DNA of 64,000 nt, taken from Variovorax flavidus. Its GTDB lineage: Bacteria; Pseudomonadota; Gammaproteobacteria; Burkholderiales; Burkholderiaceae_C. The stretch covers positions 1,240,001 through 1,304,000 of the forward strand of contig NZ_JASZYE010000001.1 of NCBI RefSeq assembly GCF_030317145.1, in the 5' to 3' direction. Of the stretch, positions 33,463 to 43,393 are shown one piece after another. A program made the position numbers and the translations under genes. Each line of letters begins with the position of its first letter. Position 1 is the first letter of the stretch. The notes under the pieces were generated by a model that did not search any database, was not told where the DNA came from, and saw only the letters and a program-made list of their open reading frames with translations.

Positions 33463-36006
33463 ATGCCCCTTTCCTCACCGATCGCCGTCGCCCGCAATGC
33501 GGTGCATGGGTCGCCCCTTTCATGGTGGCGGCGCTGGTGGCGTCGCCAGACGCCCATGCTGCAGGACGCGGTCGCCATGCTCGCGCCCCTGGCCGCCGTC
33601 CTTCTGTTCCTCGCTGCCATCGTCTCGGCCTTCTGGTACCTGCGTGCGGAGGAAATGGAGCGCGTCCAGGAGTCGGTGAAGCGCGACGTCGAATACGCAC
33701 AGCAGCGTGTCCGGCTTCGCCTGCTGGAGCGGCAGGAGCAACTCATGCGCCTGGCGCGCGATGCATCCAATCGCGAGATCGATGCGGCCGAGTTCACCAG
33801 CCGCGCCGAGTCGCTGGTGAGCCAGTTCCCGGAACTGCAGGCAGTGAGCTGGATCGACGATCGCCGCCGCTTCAAGGCCGGCTATGCAGCGCCCAGCGTC
33901 CACCCGGCGCAGCAGCACGCGATCGGCGACGTGCTTCGACCTGGCGACACCGAGAGCAACTACGCCCTTGCGCGCGAACTGCGGCAACCGGTGTTCTCGC
34001 AACCCCTGGCGGGCGGCGATCCGGCGCCGATGCTGCAACTCCATATTCCCCTCTTCGACCAGGGCCTGTTTGCCGGAATGCTGCTGGGAGAGTTCTCCAT
34101 CGACGGGCTGCTGCGCTACGGCATGCCTGCCGAAGTCTCGGCCCGCTACGCCGTTTCGCTGCTCGACGCGAAGGGCGGCCTGATTGCCGGCAATACCGTT
34201 GCAAGCCCGCGCGGGGCCGGCACGCGGCTCCTGCCCTGGACAGTGCGGACCAACGAATACGAAGTGCCGGTCTCGCCTGTCGGCAACGCCCTGGTCCTGA
34301 GGGCGCAGGCCTATCGCACGTCGCAAGGCGTCGTCGGCAATGGGCTCTTCTGGCTGGTTGGCGCGCTCAGCGTGCTGACAAGCTGGATGCTGATCGGCAC
34401 CTGGCGCCACACGCGGCGCCGGCTGCAGGCACAGCAGGCGCTGGTCGCCGAGACCAATTTCCGCCGTGCCATGGAAAACTCGATGCTCACGGGCATGCGG
34501 GTGCTCGACCTGGAAGGCCGCATCACTTATGTGAACGCGGCCTTCTGCGCGATGACGGGGTGGAGCGAAAACGAACTGGTCGGGCAGACGCCACCCTTCC
34601 CCTACTGGCTCGAATCCGACCGCGAGGTCATGAACGAGCGGCTCGAGGAAGAACTGCACGGCCGCGCCCTGCCGGGCGGCTTCCAGGTGCGCGTGAAGCG
34701 CAAGAACGGCAGCGTGTTCAACGCACGGCTGTACGTGTCGCCGCTGATCGACGCGCGCGGGCACCAGACCGGCTGGATGACCTCGATGACCGACATCACG
34801 GAGCCGACGCGCATCCGCGAGCAACTGTCGGCCTCGTACGAGCGCTTCACCACGGTGCTTGAGGCGCTGGATGCCTCGGTGTCGGTTGCGCCGCTCGGCA
34901 GCGAAGAGCTGCTGTTCGCCAACAAGCTCTACCGCCTCTGGTTCGGTTCCAACACCGTGGGGCACCTGGGCATGGTGGCGCAGGCCGGCGTGCCAGCCTC
35001 GCATGCGCGCGACGAAGCCCTCGACGACGTCGACCCCTTTGCAGGCCTGCCCATCGATCAGTTGACCGCCGCGCAGCCCGCGAACAACGAAATCTTCGTC
35101 CCGGAACTCGGCAAATGGCTCGAAGTTCGTTCGCGCTACCTGACCTGGGTGGACGGCCGGCTCGCGCAACTGGTGATCGCGACCGACATCACGCCCCGGC
35201 GCGACGCCGAAGACCTGTCGGCCGCGCAAGCCGATCGCGCGCAGGCCGCGAGCCGGCTGATCACCATGGGAGAGATGGCGTCCAGCGTGGCGCATGAGCT
35301 CAACCAGCCGCTGACCGCCATCACGAACTACTGCAACGGGATGATGTCGCGCATCCGGGGCCAGCAGATCGATTCCGACGCCCTGCTCGCGGCGCTCGAC
35401 AAGACATCGAAGCAGGCGCAGCGCGCGGGCCAGATCATCCAGCGCATTCGCTCCTTCGTGAAGCGCAGCGAGCCGAACCGGACGCCGGCCGAGGTCTCGA
35501 CGATGGTGAGCGAAGCGGTGGAACTGGCCGGCATCGAGTTGCGGCGCCGCAACGTGCGGCTCAACCACTACGTCGCGGCGCGCCTGCCGATCCTGCGCGT
35601 CGACCCGATCCTGATCGAGCAGGTGATGGTCAACCTGCTGAAGAACGCCGCCGAATCCATCGACCTGGCGAACCGGCCGCTGGCACGCCGCAGCGTCGAG
35701 CTGCGCGTGCTGCCGAAGATCATCGACGGGCACAACGCGGTCGAATTCTCGGTGCAGGACACCGGCATGGGCCTGGCGCCCGAAGTCATGGACCGGCTGT
35801 ACGAAGCCTTCTTCTCCACCAAGCCCGAAGGCATGGGCATCGGGCTCAATCTCTGCCGCACCATTGTCGAGTCGCACCGCGGCCGGATGCAGGCGGAGAA
35901 CATCTACAATGGCCCCGATGTGGTCGGATGCCGTTTCTCCTTCTGGTTACCGGTGTTAGACGCTATCGATTCCGTAGCAAGCAACGAGGCGAAAGTACCT
36001 GCATGA
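33463..36006 (+). CDS. PAS-domain sensor histidine kinase (FixL/DctB-like)
   Basis: An 847-residue membrane histidine kinase. Two membrane segments (MLAPLAAVLLFLAAIVSAFW near 40-60, and GLFWLVGALSVLTSWMLIG near 290-310) bound a periplasmic sensor region. At least one PAS domain follows (NFRRAMENSMLTGMRVLDLEG, ITYVNAAFCAMTGWSENELV), a second more divergent one, then the dimerisation box VAHELNQPLTAITNY and ATPase blocks NLLKNAAESI and DTGMGL. Its stop overlaps the next gene's ATG, so kinase and regulator are made together. It faces aceE, which it might control; the signal is unknown. Confidence 0.9.
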   Translation: MPLSSPIAVARNAVHGSPLSWWRRWWRRQTPMLQDAVAMLAPLAAVLLFLAAIVSAFWYLRAEEMERVQESVKRDVEYAQQRVRLRLLERQEQLMRLARDASNREIDAAEFTSRAESLVSQFPELQAVSWIDDRRRFKAGYAAPSVHPAQQHAIGDVLRPGDTESNYALARELRQPVFSQPLAGGDPAPMLQLHIPLFDQGLFAGMLLGEFSIDGLLRYGMPAEVSARYAVSLLDAKGGLIAGNTVASPRGAGTRLLPWTVRTNEYEVPVSPVGNALVLRAQAYRTSQGVVGNGLFWLVGALSVLTSWMLIGTWRHTRRRLQAQQALVAETNFRRAMENSMLTGMRVLDLEGRITYVNAAFCAMTGWSENELVGQTPPFPYWLESDREVMNERLEEELHGRALPGGFQVRVKRKNGSVFNARLYVSPLIDARGHQTGWMTSMTDITEPTRIREQLSASYERFTTVLEALDASVSVAPLGSEELLFANKLYRLWFGSNTVGHLGMVAQAGVPASHARDEALDDVDPFAGLPIDQLTAAQPANNEIFVPELGKWLEVRSRYLTWVDGRLAQLVIATDITPRRDAEDLSAAQADRAQAASRLITMGEMASSVAHELNQPLTAITNYCNGMMSRIRGQQIDSDALLAALDKTSKQAQRAGQIIQRIRSFVKRSEPNRTPAEVSTMVSEAVELAGIELRRRNVRLNHYVAARLPILRVDPILIEQVMVNLLKNAAESIDLANRPLARRSVELRVLPKIIDGHNAVEFSVQDTGMGLAPEVMDRLYEAFFSTKPEGMGIGLNLCRTIVESHRGRMQAENIYNGPDVVGCRFSFWLPVLDAIDSVASNEAKVPA

Positions 36007-36632
36007 GTTTGATTCCCAAGAAGGGCACCGTCTATGTCGTCGATGACGACGAAGCGGTTCGCGATTCGCTGCAATGGCTGCTCGAAGGCAAGGACTACCG
36101 GGTCCGCTGCTTCGACTCCGCCGAGTCGTTCCTCTCCCGCTACGACCCGCGCGAGGTCGCCTGCCTGATCGTCGACATCCGCATGGGCGGCATGTCGGGC
36201 ATCGAGTTGCAGGACCGCCTGATCGAGCGCCGGTCTCCCCTGCCGATCGTCGTCATCACCGGCCACGGCGACGTGCCGATGGCGGTCGACAGCATGAAGA
36301 AGGGTGCAATGGATTTCATCCAGAAGCCCTTCAACGACGAGGCACTCGTGGCGCTGGTCGAACGCATGCTGGAGCACGCGCGCGGCGCCTTCGCACAGCA
36401 CCAGCAGTCCGCCAGCCGCGATGCGCTGCTGTCGAAGCTCACCGGCCGCGAGGCACAGGTGCTCGAACGCATCGTTGCCGGCCGGCTGAACAAGCAGATT
36501 GCCGACGACCTCGGCATCAGCATCAAGACCGTGGAGGCGCACCGCGCCAACATCATGGAAAAGCTCAACGCCAACACGGTGGCCGACCTGCTCAAGATTG
36601 CGCTCGGGCAGGCCGCCCCTGCGAAGGCCTAG
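36003..36632 (+). CDS. FixJ/NarL-type response regulator
   Basis: A 209-residue response regulator. The receiver has VVDDDEAVRDSL, the phosphorylated aspartate in IVDIRMGGMSG, and QKPF. The C-terminal LuxR-type DNA-binding domain (LTGREAQVLERIVAGRLNKQ, then ISIKTVEAHRANIMEKL) makes it FixJ/TtrR-like. The ATG overlaps the kinase stop by 4 bp (ATGA). Its likely targets are the divergent pyruvate dehydrogenase operon or unlinked genes; the sequence does not tell. Confidence 0.93.
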   Translation: MSLIPKKGTVYVVDDDEAVRDSLQWLLEGKDYRVRCFDSAESFLSRYDPREVACLIVDIRMGGMSGIELQDRLIERRSPLPIVVITGHGDVPMAVDSMKKGAMDFIQKPFNDEALVALVERMLEHARGAFAQHQQSASRDALLSKLTGREAQVLERIVAGRLNKQIADDLGISIKTVEAHRANIMEKLNANTVADLLKIALGQAAPAKA

Positions 36633-36664
36633 CCGCTCGAGCAGCAGACACCCTCAGCCTTCCA

Positions 36665-36687
36665 CGCCTGCGCAAGCGGGCGTTTTT
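36665..36687 (+). terminator. Rho-independent terminator
   Basis: CGCCTGC-GCAA-GCGGGCG forms a 7-bp stem with a GNRA-type tetraloop and one G-T pair, followed by TTTTT. It lies 32 bp behind the response regulator and ends the kinase/regulator operon. Confidence 0.8.
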
Positions 36688-36707
36688 ACTTGGAAATCCT
36701 CAAACCG

Positions 36708-37559
36708 ATGACCGCCCAACTGATCGACGGCAACGCGCTGTCCCGAAAAATCCGCGCCGAAGTATCGGGGCGCATTGAAGCACTCAAGGCCCGTGGGGTC
36801 GAGCCGACCCTCGCGATCGTGCTGGTCGGCGACGATCCCGCCAGCCAGGTCTACGTCAAGCACAAGGTCAACGACAGCAGCGAAACCGGCCTGACCGCGA
36901 ATCTCGAGCGCTACCCCGCCTCCATGACCGAGGCCGAGCTGCTGGCGCGCGTGCACGCCCTGAACGAGGACCCGAAGGTGCATGGCATCCTCGTGCAGCT
37001 TCCGCTGCCGCCGCACATGGACAGCCACCGGGTCATCGAGGCCATTTCACCCGCCAAGGACGTGGACGGATTCCACGTCGCCAGTGCAGGCGCGCTGATG
37101 GTCGGCCAGCCGGGCTTCTGGCCTTGCACGCCGCACGGCTGCATGAAGATGCTCGAATGGATCGGCTATGACCTGCGCGGCAAGCATGCGGTGGTGATCG
37201 GCCGCAGCAACATCGTCGGCAAGCCGATGGCCATGATGCTGCTGGCGAAGAACGCCACGGTGACCATCTGCCACAGCGCAACGAAGGATCTCGCCGCCCT
37301 CACCCGCCAGGCGGACGTGGTCGTCGCCGCGGTCGGCAAGCGCAACATCCTGACCGCGGATATGGTGAAGCCCGGCGCGGTGGTCATCGATGTCGGCATG
37401 AACCGCAAGGACGACGGCAAGCTCGCAGGCGACGTGGATTTCGACGGCGTCAAGGAAGTCGCGAGTTGGATCACCCCCGTCCCCGGCGGCGTCGGCCCGA
37501 TGACTCGCGCCATGCTGCTTGCCAACACCCTTGAAGCGGCCGAACGCGCCGCAACATAG
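36708..37559 (+). CDS. folD: methylenetetrahydrofolate dehydrogenase/cyclohydrolase
   Basis: A 283-residue bifunctional enzyme that oxidises 5,10-methylene-tetrahydrofolate and hydrolyses the product to 10-formyl-tetrahydrofolate. It shows the family blocks [14 protein letters not shown] with the catalytic lysine, [18 protein letters not shown], the nucleotide loop [18 protein letters not shown], and [15 protein letters not shown]. Start at ATG 36708; an upstream TTG six codons earlier is less likely. The dispersed repeat copy B begins 13 bp behind its stop. Confidence 0.96.
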   Translation: MTAQLIDGNALSRKIRAEVSGRIEALKARGVEPTLAIVLVGDDPASQVYVKHKVNDSSETGLTANLERYPASMTEAELLARVHALNEDPKVHGILVQLPLPPHMDSHRVIEAISPAKDVDGFHVASAGALMVGQPGFWPCTPHGCMKMLEWIGYDLRGKHAVVIGRSNIVGKPMAMMLLAKNATVTICHSATKDLAALTRQADVVVAAVGKRNILTADMVKPGAVVIDVGMNRKDDGKLAGDVDFDGVKEVASWITPVPGGVGPMTRAMLLANTLEAAERAAT

Positions 37560-37572
37560 GAGTCACCCCGTT

Positions 37573-37652
37573 GCTTGCTCACTTCGTGTAGCCGCCTCCC
37601 CCTCGAGGGGCACCACCGGCGGCCCGGCGAAGCCGGTTCCGCGGTGGTTCCC
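37573..37652 (+). repeat. dispersed double-hairpin element, copy B
   Basis: It begins GCTTGCTCACTTCGTGTAG, followed by CCCCCTCGAGGGG, which folds as a short hairpin, and then a stem around GGCCCGGC-GAA-GCCGGTTC with flanking ACCACC/GGTGGT. The order and most bases match the minus-strand element at 24401-24480. Each copy starts 13 bp after a stop codon and points in the direction of transcription, here between folD and the oligopeptidase gene. Confidence 0.75.
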
Positions 37653-37688
37653 GGAGGGGCGTTGCGACACTCGCCCTGGAAATCTCAT

Positions 37689-39737
37689 ATGACCAATCCG
37701 CTCCTCGACTTCACCGATCTTCCGTTGTTCGACCGCATCACGCCCGAGCATGTCGCGTCGGCGGTCGATACCCTCCTGGCAGATGCCGAGGCCGCGCTGC
37801 AAACCGTGACGGCGCCGGAGTTCCCGGCCGACTGGATGGCAATCTCCAAGGTGCTCGACGTGGCGTCGGAACGCTTCAGCCGCGCATGGGGCGCCGTGGG
37901 ACATCTCAACGCCGTCGCCGACACGCCCGAATTGCGTGCCGCTTACAACGAGGCCATGCCGCGCGTCACGGCCTTCTGGACTCGGCTTGGATCCGACGAG
38001 CGGCTCTATGCCAAGTACAAGGCCATCGATCCCGCCACCCTCAACACCGAGCAGCGCCAGGCGCACCGTAATGCGGTCCGCAACTTCGTGCTCGGCGGCG
38101 CAGAGCTGCAAGGAGCCGCCAAGACACGCTTCGCGGAAATCCAGGAACGCCAGGCCGAACTGAGCCAGAAGTTCAGCGAAAACGCGCTCGACGCGACCGA
38201 TGCCTTCGCCTGGTATGCACCAGCCGACGAACTCGAAGGCTTGCCCGAGGACGTCATCAGCGCAGCGCGGGCAGCCGCCGAAGCGGAAGGCAAGGAAGGC
38301 TACAAGCTCACGCTGAAGATGCCCTCCTACCTCCCGGTCATGCAGTTCGCCAAGAGCAGCGCGCTGCGCGAAAGGCTCTACCGTGCCTACGTCACGCGCG
38401 CCAGCGAGTTCGGCGATCCGGCCTTCGACAACACCGAACTGATCCGCGAGATCCTCGCCTTGCGGCAGGAAGAAGCCAAGCTGCTGGGCTATCCCAACTT
38501 CGGCGAACTTTCCATCGTGCCCAAGATGGCCGAATCGGGCGATCAGGTCATCAAGTTCCTGCGCGACCTGGCCACCAAGGCCAAGCCCTACGGCGAACGC
38601 GACCTGGCCGACCTGCGGGCCTTTGCGGCCGAGCAACTCGGCATCCTCGATCCGCAGCCCTGGGATTGGAGCTACATCGGCGAAAAGCTCAAGGAAGCGC
38701 GCTATGCCTTCAGCGAGCAGGAGGTCAAGCAGTACTTCACCGCGCCCAAGGTCATGGCGGGCCTGTTCAAGATCGTGGAGACGCTGTTCGAAGTGTCGAT
38801 CCGGCGGGACAGCGCACCCGTGTGGCACCCGAGCGTCGAGTTCTACCGCATCGAACGCGCCGGACAGAAGGTCGGCCAGTTCTACCTCGACCCGTCGGCC
38901 CGCGCCGCCAAGCGCGGCGGCGCCTGGATGGACGACGTGCGCGCCCGCTGGCTGCGCCCGGACACCGGCACCCTGCAGACGCCGGTCGCGCAACTGGTCT
39001 GCAACTTCGCGGAGGGCGTCGACGGCAAGCCGCCGCTGCTCACGCACGACGACGTGACCACGCTCTTCCACGAGTTCGGCCACGGCCTGCACCACATGCT
39101 CACGCAGATCAACGAGCGCGACGTGTCGGGCATCAGCGGTGTCGAGTGGGATGCGGTCGAACTGCCGAGCCAGTTCATGGAAAACTTCTGCTGGGAATGG
39201 GACGTTCTCGCCCACATGACCTCGCACGTCGACACCGGGGAACCCCTTCCGCGCGCCCTCTTCGACAAGATGACGGCGGCCAAGAACTTCCAGAGCGGGC
39301 TGCAGACGCTGCGCCAGATCGAGTTCTCGCTGTTCGACATGCTGCTGCACACCGAATACGACGCTGCCACGGCCAAGCCGGGCGATGTGCTGGCGCTTCT
39401 CGGCAAGGTGCGCAGCGAGGTCGCAGTGATGCCCTCGCCACCGTTCAGCCGCACGCCCAATACTTTCAGCCACATCTTCTCGGGCGGCTACGCGGCGGGC
39501 TACTACAGCTACAAGTGGGCCGAGGTCCTGAGCGCCGACGCCTACGCGGCCTTCGAGGAAACCGCCGGCGCCAATGGCGAGCCGAGCATCGAGACCGGGC
39601 GCAAGTACCGCCAGGCCATCCTGGAAGCAGGCGGCAGCCGCACCGCGATGGAATCCTTCAAGGCTTTCCGCGGCCGCGAGCCTCAACTCGATGCGCTGCT
39701 GCGACACCAGGGAATGGCCGAGACCCACGCGGCCTGA
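37689..39737 (+). CDS. prlC: oligopeptidase A, M3 metallopeptidase
   Basis: A 682-residue cytosolic zinc endopeptidase of the thimet-oligopeptidase (M3) family, which trims short peptides including cleaved signal peptides. The zinc motif HEFGH sits in TTLFHEFGHGLHHML, with the third zinc ligand in VEWDAVELPSQFMENF. Length and the C-terminal GGYAAGYYSYKWAEVL signature fit OpdA/PrlC. Start at ATG 37689, after the repeat element; no other start gives a sensible N-terminus. Confidence 0.93.
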   Translation: MTNPLLDFTDLPLFDRITPEHVASAVDTLLADAEAALQTVTAPEFPADWMAISKVLDVASERFSRAWGAVGHLNAVADTPELRAAYNEAMPRVTAFWTRLGSDERLYAKYKAIDPATLNTEQRQAHRNAVRNFVLGGAELQGAAKTRFAEIQERQAELSQKFSENALDATDAFAWYAPADELEGLPEDVISAARAAAEAEGKEGYKLTLKMPSYLPVMQFAKSSALRERLYRAYVTRASEFGDPAFDNTELIREILALRQEEAKLLGYPNFGELSIVPKMAESGDQVIKFLRDLATKAKPYGERDLADLRAFAAEQLGILDPQPWDWSYIGEKLKEARYAFSEQEVKQYFTAPKVMAGLFKIVETLFEVSIRRDSAPVWHPSVEFYRIERAGQKVGQFYLDPSARAAKRGGAWMDDVRARWLRPDTGTLQTPVAQLVCNFAEGVDGKPPLLTHDDVTTLFHEFGHGLHHMLTQINERDVSGISGVEWDAVELPSQFMENFCWEWDVLAHMTSHVDTGEPLPRALFDKMTAAKNFQSGLQTLRQIEFSLFDMLLHTEYDAATAKPGDVLALLGKVRSEVAVMPSPPFSRTPNTFSHIFSGGYAAGYYSYKWAEVLSADAYAAFEETAGANGEPSIETGRKYRQAILEAGGSRTAMESFKAFRGREPQLDALLRHQGMAETHAA

Positions 39738-39800
39738 GATTCGAGAGCGTTGGCGGCGGACCCTGAGATACTCCGTTACATCCGATATCGGGAGTCATCG

Positions 39801-40427
39801 ATGAAGCTCAACGCCGCCCTCTCGGGCCTCACCCTGCTGGTCGTGGCCAGCACCACACTTGCGCAGCCCGTCTATCGCAATGTCGACAAGAACGGGAAAG
39901 TCACCTTTTCAGACCAGCCGCCCGCTGCCAATGTCCAGCCCGCGGCGCCTCGGTCCGGCAGCTCGATCGGCACGAGTTCGTCCCTGCCTTACGAACTGCG
40001 GCAGGTGGCACAACGCTATCCGGTCACGCTTTACACCGGTGACGAATGCGGCCCTTGCGGCGCGGGCCGTTCGCTGCTGATCACGCGCGGCGTGCCGTTC
40101 GAGGAACGCACCGTCAAGTCCAACGAGGACATCAGCGCCCTCCAGCGCCTGAGCAGCCAGAGCTCCCTGCCCTTGCTCACGATCGGCTCGCAGCAGCTCA
40201 AGGGCTTTTCGGACACCGAGTGGTCGCAATACCTGGACGCGGCGGGTTATCCCAAGAGCGCCCAGTTGCCGCCGGGTTTCCGCAATCCGCCGGCGCAACC
40301 GCTGGTCGCCTTGCAACCTGCGTCGCAGCCGGCCCCCGAAGCGCCCGCACCGGCGGCACCGCCCGCGCCGGCACCCGCAGCCGCAAACGGGCCGACCCCG
40401 AGCAACCCCGCCGGCATCAAGTTCTGA
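39801..40427 (+). CDS. secreted DUF4124-glutaredoxin protein
   Basis: A 208-residue protein. After a signal peptide (ALSGLTLLVVASTTLAQ) comes a short DUF4124 motif (VYRNVDKNGKVTFSDQPP) and a glutaredoxin-like domain with the redox pair in GDECGPCG (C-G-P-C) and the cis-proline in SLPLLTIG. The last 55 residues are a proline/alanine-rich tail ending GIKF. It is presumably a periplasmic thiol oxidoreductase. It follows prlC by 63 bp and converges on rpiA. Confidence 0.82.
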   Translation: MKLNAALSGLTLLVVASTTLAQPVYRNVDKNGKVTFSDQPPAANVQPAAPRSGSSIGTSSSLPYELRQVAQRYPVTLYTGDECGPCGAGRSLLITRGVPFEERTVKSNEDISALQRLSSQSSLPLLTIGSQQLKGFSDTEWSQYLDAAGYPKSAQLPPGFRNPPAQPLVALQPASQPAPEAPAPAAPPAPAPAAANGPTPSNPAGIKF

Positions 40428-40446
40428 CGCCGGCGCCTGGCTGCAG

Positions 40447-41148
40447 TCAACTGAAGCGCATGGTTTTCACGCCCGTCGACGTGCCCAGCAGGCACACGCT
40501 GGCCCGCTGGTGCGCGAAGACGCCCACCGTCACCACGCCCGGCCACTGATTCACTTCGCTTTCGAAGCCGAGCGGGTCGGGGATTCTCAGTCCGGTCACG
40601 TCGATGATGTGCTGGCCGTTGTCGGTGACGAGCGGCGCGCCGTCCTTCTCGCGGACCTGCGCCAAGCCGCCCAGACGCGTGAACTGCCGAATCACGCGCC
40701 GCGCCGCCATCGGAATCACCTCAACCGGTAGCGGGAAGGCACCCAGCGTGTTCACGAGCTTGGATGCGTCGGCAATGCACACGAAGCGCCTGGACTGGGC
40801 GGCAACGATCTTCTCGCGCGTCAGCGCCGCGCCTCCGCCCTTGATCATGTAGCCGCGGCCGTCGATCTCGTCCGCGCCGTCGATGTAGACGGCCAGTTCC
40901 TCGACCTCATTGCTGTCGAACACCGGAATGCCCAAGGCACGCAGGCGCTCGGTCGATGCCACCGAACTCGACACCGCGCCGCGGATGTCCCCTTTGATGG
41001 TCGCAAGGGCGTCGATGAACTTGTTCACCGTCGAGCCCGTACCGACGCCGACGATGTCGCCCTTCACCACGTATTCCAGCGCGGCGCGGCCGACCTGTGC
41101 CTTGAGTTCGTCCTGAGTCAGGGCGGAAGCGGGGGCGGGTGAGGTCAT
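40447..41148 (-). CDS. rpiA: ribose-5-phosphate isomerase A
   Basis: A 233-residue enzyme interconverting ribose-5-phosphate and ribulose-5-phosphate in the pentose phosphate pathway. It has the phosphate loop GTGSTVNKF, the DGADEID block with catalytic acids, and [12 protein letters not shown] with the catalytic lysine/glutamate. Length is normal. It is divergent from pyrD with 40 bp between. Confidence 0.97.
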   Translation of the reverse strand: MTSPAPASALTQDELKAQVGRAALEYVVKGDIVGVGTGSTVNKFIDALATIKGDIRGAVSSSVASTERLRALGIPVFDSNEVEELAVYIDGADEIDGRGYMIKGGGAALTREKIVAAQSRRFVCIADASKLVNTLGAFPLPVEVIPMAARRVIRQFTRLGGLAQVREKDGAPLVTDNGQHIIDVTGLRIPDPLGFESEVNQWPGVVTVGVFAHQRASVCLLGTSTGVKTMRFS

Positions 41149-41188
41149 CGGGGAGAATCCTTGGCTGATTGAAGTCGAGAATTATCCG

Positions 41189-42256
41189 ATGCCCCTGCTG
41201 TTGCCATCTTCGCTTTACGGGCTTGCCCGACCCTTCCTCTTTGGTTTCGACCCCGAGCACGCCCACGAGTTGACGCTCGACGCGTTGGCGCGCACGCAGA
41301 ACACCCCGCTGGCCTGCGCCTATGCGGCGCCGCGCGTGGACGACCGGATCACCGTCGCCGGACTGCAGTTTCCTAACCGCGTCGGCCTCGCGGCGGGCCT
41401 CGACAAGAACGCCCGCTGCATCGACGCCTTTGCCGCGATGGGCTTCGGTTTCGTCGAGGTCGGGACCGTCACGCCCAAGCCGCAGCCAGGCAATCCGAAG
41501 CCCCGCATATTCCGTCTGCCGCAACGCGACGCGCTGATCAACCGGCTCGGCTTCAACAACGACGGGCTCGAAGCATTCCTCGCGAACGTCCAGCGCGCAC
41601 GCTTTCGCCGCAGTACCTCCAAGGCGCCGATGCTGCTCGGCCTGAACATCGGGAAGAACGCAGCCACGCCGATCGAGCGTGCCGTGGACGACTACCTGAT
41701 CTGCCTGGACGGTGTGTACCCCCACGCCGACTACGTGGCCATCAACATCTCGAGTCCCAACACGGCCAACCTCCGATCGCTCCAGAGCGACGAGGCGCTT
41801 GACGCGCTGCTCGGCGCTGTGGCGGACAAGCGTGAGGCGCTGGCCGCACGGCAAGGCAGGCGCGTTCCGCTCTTCGTGAAAATCGCGCCGGACCTCGACG
41901 GGGCCCAGGTCAAGGTGATCGCAGCCACGCTGCGGCGCCACGGGATGGACGGCGTGATCGCCGCCAACACCACGCTCGCGCGCGACGCGGTCGCGGGACT
42001 GCCGCACGCCGAAGAAACCGGCGGCCTGTCGGGCGCTCCGGTCATGGCAGCGAGCAACCGCGTGATCGGTCAGTTGCGGGCCGAGTTGGGTGCCGGGTAT
42101 CCGATCATCGGCGTGGGAGGCGTCCTGAGCGCCGCGGATGCACAGGCCAAGATCGACGCCGGCGCCGACCTCGTACAGATCTACACCGGACTGATCTATC
42201 GGGGGCCGGCGCTCGTGCGCCAGGCGGCTCAGGCACTGCGCAAGCGCCGGACCTGA
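41189..42256 (+). CDS. pyrD: dihydroorotate dehydrogenase, quinone type
   Basis: A 355-residue class 2 dihydroorotate dehydrogenase, an FMN enzyme on the inner face of the membrane that feeds electrons to quinone in pyrimidine synthesis. It has the N-terminal membrane helix, [14 protein letters not shown], the catalytic serine in [12 protein letters not shown], the KIAPD lysine and the FMN-phosphate loop [14 protein letters not shown]. Standard length. It is divergent from rpiA. Confidence 0.97.
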   Translation: MPLLLPSSLYGLARPFLFGFDPEHAHELTLDALARTQNTPLACAYAAPRVDDRITVAGLQFPNRVGLAAGLDKNARCIDAFAAMGFGFVEVGTVTPKPQPGNPKPRIFRLPQRDALINRLGFNNDGLEAFLANVQRARFRRSTSKAPMLLGLNIGKNAATPIERAVDDYLICLDGVYPHADYVAINISSPNTANLRSLQSDEALDALLGAVADKREALAARQGRRVPLFVKIAPDLDGAQVKVIAATLRRHGMDGVIAANTTLARDAVAGLPHAEETGGLSGAPVMAASNRVIGQLRAELGAGYPIIGVGGVLSAADAQAKIDAGADLVQIYTGLIYRGPALVRQAAQALRKRRT

Positions 42257-42266
42257 GCGCGCGCGA

Positions 42267-42959
42267 TCAGCGCATCCGCCAGATCACAGGAACGATCACG
42301 GCGGCCCAGCGCACGAGGCGACGCGGCCCCACGACCGCCACGACGGTTGCGGCGGCCACACCGGTTGCGATGGGATGCTCGCGCGCCAGCCGCATGGCCG
42401 TGGCGCTCGCGGATTCGTCCGCTCGGGGTGACGGTGGCTCCCCTGCTCCTGCGGCAGCGGCCTGGAGCGTGCCGACACGCTCGCGCTGGCGCTCGATGCG
42501 CGCGAGCACTTCCTCGCGCGTGACCGGCCGGTGCTCACGCGTTGCCTCCGCACTGGGATGGCGGCCGAGGCTCTCCTGGACCCAGGCCAAGTCGCGCTCG
42601 AACGCCTCACGGGCTGGATCAAAGGCTTCGGACGACTTGCCCAGCGTGGACATCAGCGCCATCACGGCTGCCAGCCAGAGCCCAACCCAGGCCGCGGCCA
42701 CCACCCAGGCCGCAGTGATGCGGTGCGGTGTATCCCAGAAGTGCACGACGATCGCCACAGAGAGCAGCGCGATGGCAATGGTCGTGAGTCCGATGACCGC
42801 AATCACCAGCCCCAGGATTCTTTGGAGGCGCTTTTTCTCGTCCTGCCACGCGAATCGCAGAAGCAGCGCCCGGTCTTCAGCGGCCAGTGCGCCCTCACCC
42901 GCCAGAATGCGCAACCGGCGCAGCTGACTCCTGAGCCCGAACAGGGCCGACAGCCTCAT
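42267..42959 (-). CDS. YqjE-like membrane protein
   Basis: A 230-residue protein with two central membrane helices (ILGLVIAVIGLTTIAIALLSVAI and AAWVVAAAWVGLWLAAVMALM) in the phage-holin-III/YqjE layout, and a long cytoplasmic C-terminal part ending in a third short hydrophobic segment. YqjE-type proteins are companions of YqjD/ElaB. It lies 33 bp behind the DUF883 gene, so the pair is probably one operon. Function is not established. Confidence 0.7.
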   Translation of the reverse strand: MRLSALFGLRSQLRRLRILAGEGALAAEDRALLLRFAWQDEKKRLQRILGLVIAVIGLTTIAIALLSVAIVVHFWDTPHRITAAWVVAAAWVGLWLAAVMALMSTLGKSSEAFDPAREAFERDLAWVQESLGRHPSAEATREHRPVTREEVLARIERQRERVGTLQAAAAGAGEPPSPRADESASATAMRLAREHPIATGVAAATVVAVVGPRRLVRWAAVIVPVIWRMR

Positions 42960-42992
42960 CGGCTGCCTCCGCGGGCGCCAAGTGCGCGGCGC

Positions 42993-43301
42993 TCAGCGGC
43001 GGCCAAGCAGCAGGCCCACCAGCACGCCCACCGCCAGCGCGGCGCCGGCGATCTGCCACGGCTCGTCATGAGCGTAGGCGTTGGCCGTATTGGCTGCTTC
43101 GCGCGCCTTCTGGGCAGCGACCCGGCTTTTCTCCGCCGCGAGTTCACGCGCGATCGCCAACTTGCTGTCGATGCGCTGACGCAGTGCCTTGATGTGCGGC
43201 ACGGAATCGAGATCCTTGCTGGCGAGCACGCCACGGACGTCGCTCGCGATATCTTCAGCCACGGCGTTGGCCGCCGCTTCGAGATTGGTGGATGCAGTCA
43301 T
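42993..43301 (-). CDS. DUF883 (ElaB/YqjD-like) protein
   Basis: A 102-residue protein of the ElaB/YqjD family: a long amphipathic helix (LRQRIDSKLAIARELAAEKS) and a single C-terminal membrane segment (IAGAALAVGVLVGLLLGRR). E. coli YqjD and ElaB anchor ribosomes to the inner membrane in stationary phase; whether this copy does so is inference. AGGAGG precedes the ATG at 43301. It is followed by the YqjE-like gene. Confidence 0.82.
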   Translation of the reverse strand: MTASTNLEAAANAVAEDIASDVRGVLASKDLDSVPHIKALRQRIDSKLAIARELAAEKSRVAAQKAREAANTANAYAHDEPWQIAGAALAVGVLVGLLLGRR

Positions 43302-43393
43302 TGAAAAGGGTCCTCCTCGGTCGCGCCGGCACCGCGCCGGCGACTCCACGCCGACAGCGGCGTGCCATATCCATGGTACATGCCCTCGCACAA

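Noticed and set aside
33520..35877. 785-codon minus-strand frame opposite the PAS kinase
   Set aside because: The kinase on the plus strand carries all conserved histidine-kinase boxes; the opposite frame carries none.
37563..39728. 721-codon minus-strand frame opposite oligopeptidase A
   Set aside because: It is a mirror of prlC. The translated sequence resembles no family and is rich in arginine, glycine and valine, as expected of antisense frames.
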